NCBI GenBank assembly: GCA_964638165.1
Contig: CAZWYJ010000071.1
Coordinates: forward strand, 1 to 5,948
DNA from: 2-12-FULL-60-25 sp964638165
GTDB taxonomy: Bacteria; Patescibacteriota; Patescibacteriia; 2-12-FULL-60-25
Direction: 5' to 3'
DNA length: 5,948 bases
Shown here: in pieces, positions 4,685-5,948 of the stretch
Layout of the letters: each line of letters opens with the position of its first letter
How positions within the stretch are numbered: position 1 is the stretch's first letter
Notes under the pieces: model-generated
What the model was told of the DNA's origin: nothing
Database searches by the model: none
What the model saw: the letters and a program-made list of their open reading frames with translations, nothing else
Made by a program: the position numbers and the translations under genes

Positions 4685-5428
4685 ATGAAATCTCGAGGGT
4701 TCAGTCTTATCGAGCTTCTTGTCGTCATTGCGGTCATCGGACTCCTTGCGACGTTTGCCATTGTTCAGATCTCTGGCTCACGGGAGAAAGCCCGGGTTGC
4801 GAAAGCCGTAGCGCATAGCGCGCAGATTCTGCGTGCCCTCGGGGACGATCTGGTGACTCGCTGGGATTTTGATGAATGCTCCGGAACGTCTGTGGCGGAT
4901 TCGAGCGGTCTCGGAAACGCGTTACCATTATCCGGTGGCGCGACATTTTCCACGGATACGCCGAACGGATCAGGATGCTCCATGACGGGACTTACGACGA
5001 GGCTTACGGCCCCGATGACCGTATCCATCAATGGGAGGAATCTCACGGCTTCCGCATGGTTTAAAACAACAAACTACGGGGATCAGTATATGCTCCTCAT
5101 TACGTATCAGATTCTCTCGACGTATTTGGGTACGATCAGATCCTGTCCCACTGCCACTCAATGTTTTGCAGGAACGACGAGGGTTGATGATGGAAAGTGG
5201 CACTTGATGACATTCGTTGGCGATGGCTCGTCTATGCGTCTCTATCTTGATGGCGAGCCAAATCCGGAGGCGACGCGTGTCTGGAGTGTCGCGGTTCAGG
5301 ATCAACTTAAGGTGGGGCCATTTTCAGGATTCGTTGATGATATTCGTTTATATAACCGTGCACTAACGAAGGCGGAAGTCCAGCAATTATACGCGGAAGG
5401 CACACGGCAGTATCTTGCGATGCCGTAG
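4685..5428 (+). CDS. Type IV pilin-like protein with C-terminal LamG domain
   Basis: The 247-aa protein starts with a classic type III (prepilin) signal: MKSRG, then FSLIELLVVIAVIGLL, with cleavage by PilD-type peptidase after Gly5 and Glu at position +5 of the mature form. The hydrophobic helix (6-28) inserts in the membrane before assembly. Residues about 58-240 resemble a LamG/concanavalin-like lectin fold: WDFDECSGTSVADSSG at the start, DGKWHLMTFVGDG and MRLYLDGE in the middle, and GFVDDIRLYNRALTKAEV near the end. Four cysteines (65, 98, 154, 160) could form two disulfides. LamG domains bind glycans or proteins, so it may be a minor or tip pilin used in attachment; this is inference. No pilus assembly genes are visible here. 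An extended -10 directly abuts the ATG. The downstream gene is separated by 83 bp and has its own promoter-like sequences. Confidence 0.9.
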   Translation: MKSRGFSLIELLVVIAVIGLLATFAIVQISGSREKARVAKAVAHSAQILRALGDDLVTRWDFDECSGTSVADSSGLGNALPLSGGATFSTDTPNGSGCSMTGLTTRLTAPMTVSINGRNLTASAWFKTTNYGDQYMLLITYQILSTYLGTIRSCPTATQCFAGTTRVDDGKWHLMTFVGDGSSMRLYLDGEPNPEATRVWSVAVQDQLKVGPFSGFVDDIRLYNRALTKAEVQQLYAEGTRQYLAMP

Positions 5429-5431
5429 TTT

Positions 5432-5460
5432 TTGACCTCTTTCCTTGACTTTTTCATTAT
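5432..5460 (+). promoter_or_regulatory. Possible promoter of the 3'-partial gene
   Basis: TTGACC (5432-5437) and CATTAT (5455-5460) are 17 bp apart. The predicted start near 5467 would put the 22-bp palindrome at about +11 to +32. A second -35-like TTGACT (5445-5450) has no matching -10. Confidence 0.4.
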
Positions 5461-5476
5461 TTTCTGGCTCGATAGG

Positions 5477-5498
5477 TTCTATCCATGCATGGATAGAA
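5477..5498. promoter_or_regulatory. 22-bp perfect palindrome, candidate operator
   Basis: TTCTATCCATG at 5477-5487 is followed immediately by its exact reverse complement at 5488-5498, with no mismatch. It lies between the likely promoter and the start codon and abuts the Shine-Dalgarno sequence. As DNA it is an ideal site for a dimeric repressor. As RNA it can form a 9-bp hairpin with loop TGCA just ahead of the ribosome binding site. An overlapping weaker hairpin, GATAG (5471-5475) with CTATC (5479-5483), would exclude it. Confidence 0.6.
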
Positions 5499-5504
5499 AG
5501 GAGG
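5497..5504 (+). promoter_or_regulatory. Strong Shine-Dalgarno sequence
   Basis: AAAGGAGG ends 7 bases before the ATG at 5512. This fixes the start of the last gene and contrasts with the other protein genes here, which have none. Confidence 0.85.
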
Positions 5505-5511
5505 AAGCGTC

Positions 5512-5948
5512 ATGGGTACATGGTTCTGTTCCTTATTACAACCTATTCGAAATCTTGTCCGTCTTGGTAATTACCTCTACCTTCCGCCGCAGCCTCCGGA
5601 GTCTGTCTGGGATGCGGCTCACGCGGAGCTCGTTGGTCAACTTGACCGGCTTCCGGTAGACGTCGCGCAATCCATGCATGGCGTGTCAGCGTCCATGTGC
5701 CGTCTGGTTATCCAGCACGATGCTATTAATGCGGCTGATGCCGGACGAGAATTACCTACGGAGGTGCAGAATATGCCGGAACCGTATCGCATCGAAGCTC
5801 TTCGCACGTGGGGAGAGCGGAGTATCGAAGATCCCATGATCGTGCCCTCTTTTCCCTATACGGGTCTTGGAGGGTATGTCGTCGACGTGGATTCGGAGAC
5901 GCTCATTGGCGGAGCTTTTGCAGCATTCAACCTCTCCCGCTTGTCGGA
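5512..5948 (+). CDS. Unrecognised protein, 3' end beyond the window
   Basis: An open frame runs from ATG 5512 to the window edge without a stop (145 codons plus 2 bases), so the protein is incomplete. The start is supported by a near-perfect Shine-Dalgarno sequence. It begins MGTWFCSLLQPIRNLVRLGNYLYLPPQPPE, then a mixed helical region (SVWDAAHAELVGQLDRLP), then PYRIEALRTWGERSIEDP and the hydrophobic, Gly-rich stretch YTGLGGYVVDVDSETLIGG. There is no clear signal peptide or transmembrane segment in the visible part and no motif I recognise. Codon use looks like that of the neighbouring genes. It is preceded by a perfect 22-bp palindrome, and the palindrome core CCATGCATGG recurs inside the gene at 5672-5681. 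Both point to specific regulation, possibly autoregulation. Confidence 0.8.
   Translation, partial: MGTWFCSLLQPIRNLVRLGNYLYLPPQPPESVWDAAHAELVGQLDRLPVDVAQSMHGVSASMCRLVIQHDAINAADAGRELPTEVQNMPEPYRIEALRTWGERSIEDPMIVPSFPYTGLGGYVVDVDSETLIGGAFAAFNLSRLS

Noticed and set aside
4504..4818. 104-codon plus-strand frame across the pilin start
   Set aside because: It overlaps the well-supported pilin in another frame and has no ribosome binding site. Its CRHCGHRTPCDVCHC cysteines come from an out-of-frame reading of the pilin helix.
5432..5659. 75-codon plus-strand frame
   Set aside because: It is in a different frame from the gene with the strong Shine-Dalgarno sequence and covers promoter, palindrome and ribosome binding site.
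1..5948. CRISPR array, transposase or prophage genes
   Set aside because: No regularly spaced repeats and no transposase, integrase or phage-like protein were seen on either strand.

Overview
The window looks like chromosomal DNA of a candidate-phyla-radiation (Patescibacteria) bacterium, or a similarly small-genomed lineage, at roughly 50-55% GC by eye. The clues are a large Ser/Thr-rich lamin-tail surface protein, a pilin-LamG fusion, genes that appear to be transcribed without leaders, and GC-rich palindromes in the intergenic spaces. The phylum is an inference; no marker gene in the window settles it.

Layout. At the left edge a tRNA-Gly(GCC) lies on the minus strand, followed by a hairpin terminator. 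A 344-bp noncoding stretch (157-500) filled with GC-rich palindromes separates it from an 883-aa minus-strand gene. That gene encodes a secreted, membrane-anchored protein with three lamin-tail domains and two OB-like domains. It is divergent from lexA (3395-4015, plus strand), whose promoter carries a GTTC-N7-GTTC direct repeat that reads as a LexA operator. After lexA come a REP-like palindrome and a possible structured element. Next is a 95-aa gene resembling the DUF6504-type small proteins, then a type IV pilin-like protein with a LamG domain. The last gene (from 5512) is unrecognised and runs off the right edge. It has a strong ribosome binding site and a 22-bp perfect palindrome directly upstream.

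How it fits together. LexA is the DNA-damage repressor and very probably represses its own promoter. The small gene next to it may belong to the same response, since families of this kind sit beside translesion polymerases elsewhere, but it has no clear LexA box of its own. The lamin-tail/OB protein and the pilin-LamG protein are both predicted at the cell surface. They could take part in adhesion or in binding environmental DNA; this is a hypothesis from domain content only.

The most unusual signals are regulatory: the direct-repeat SOS box across the lexA -10, the 22-bp palindrome with a second core copy 189 bp downstream, the nested inverted repeats at 4148-4218, and an octamer (TAGAAGAG) found four times around the 95-aa gene.
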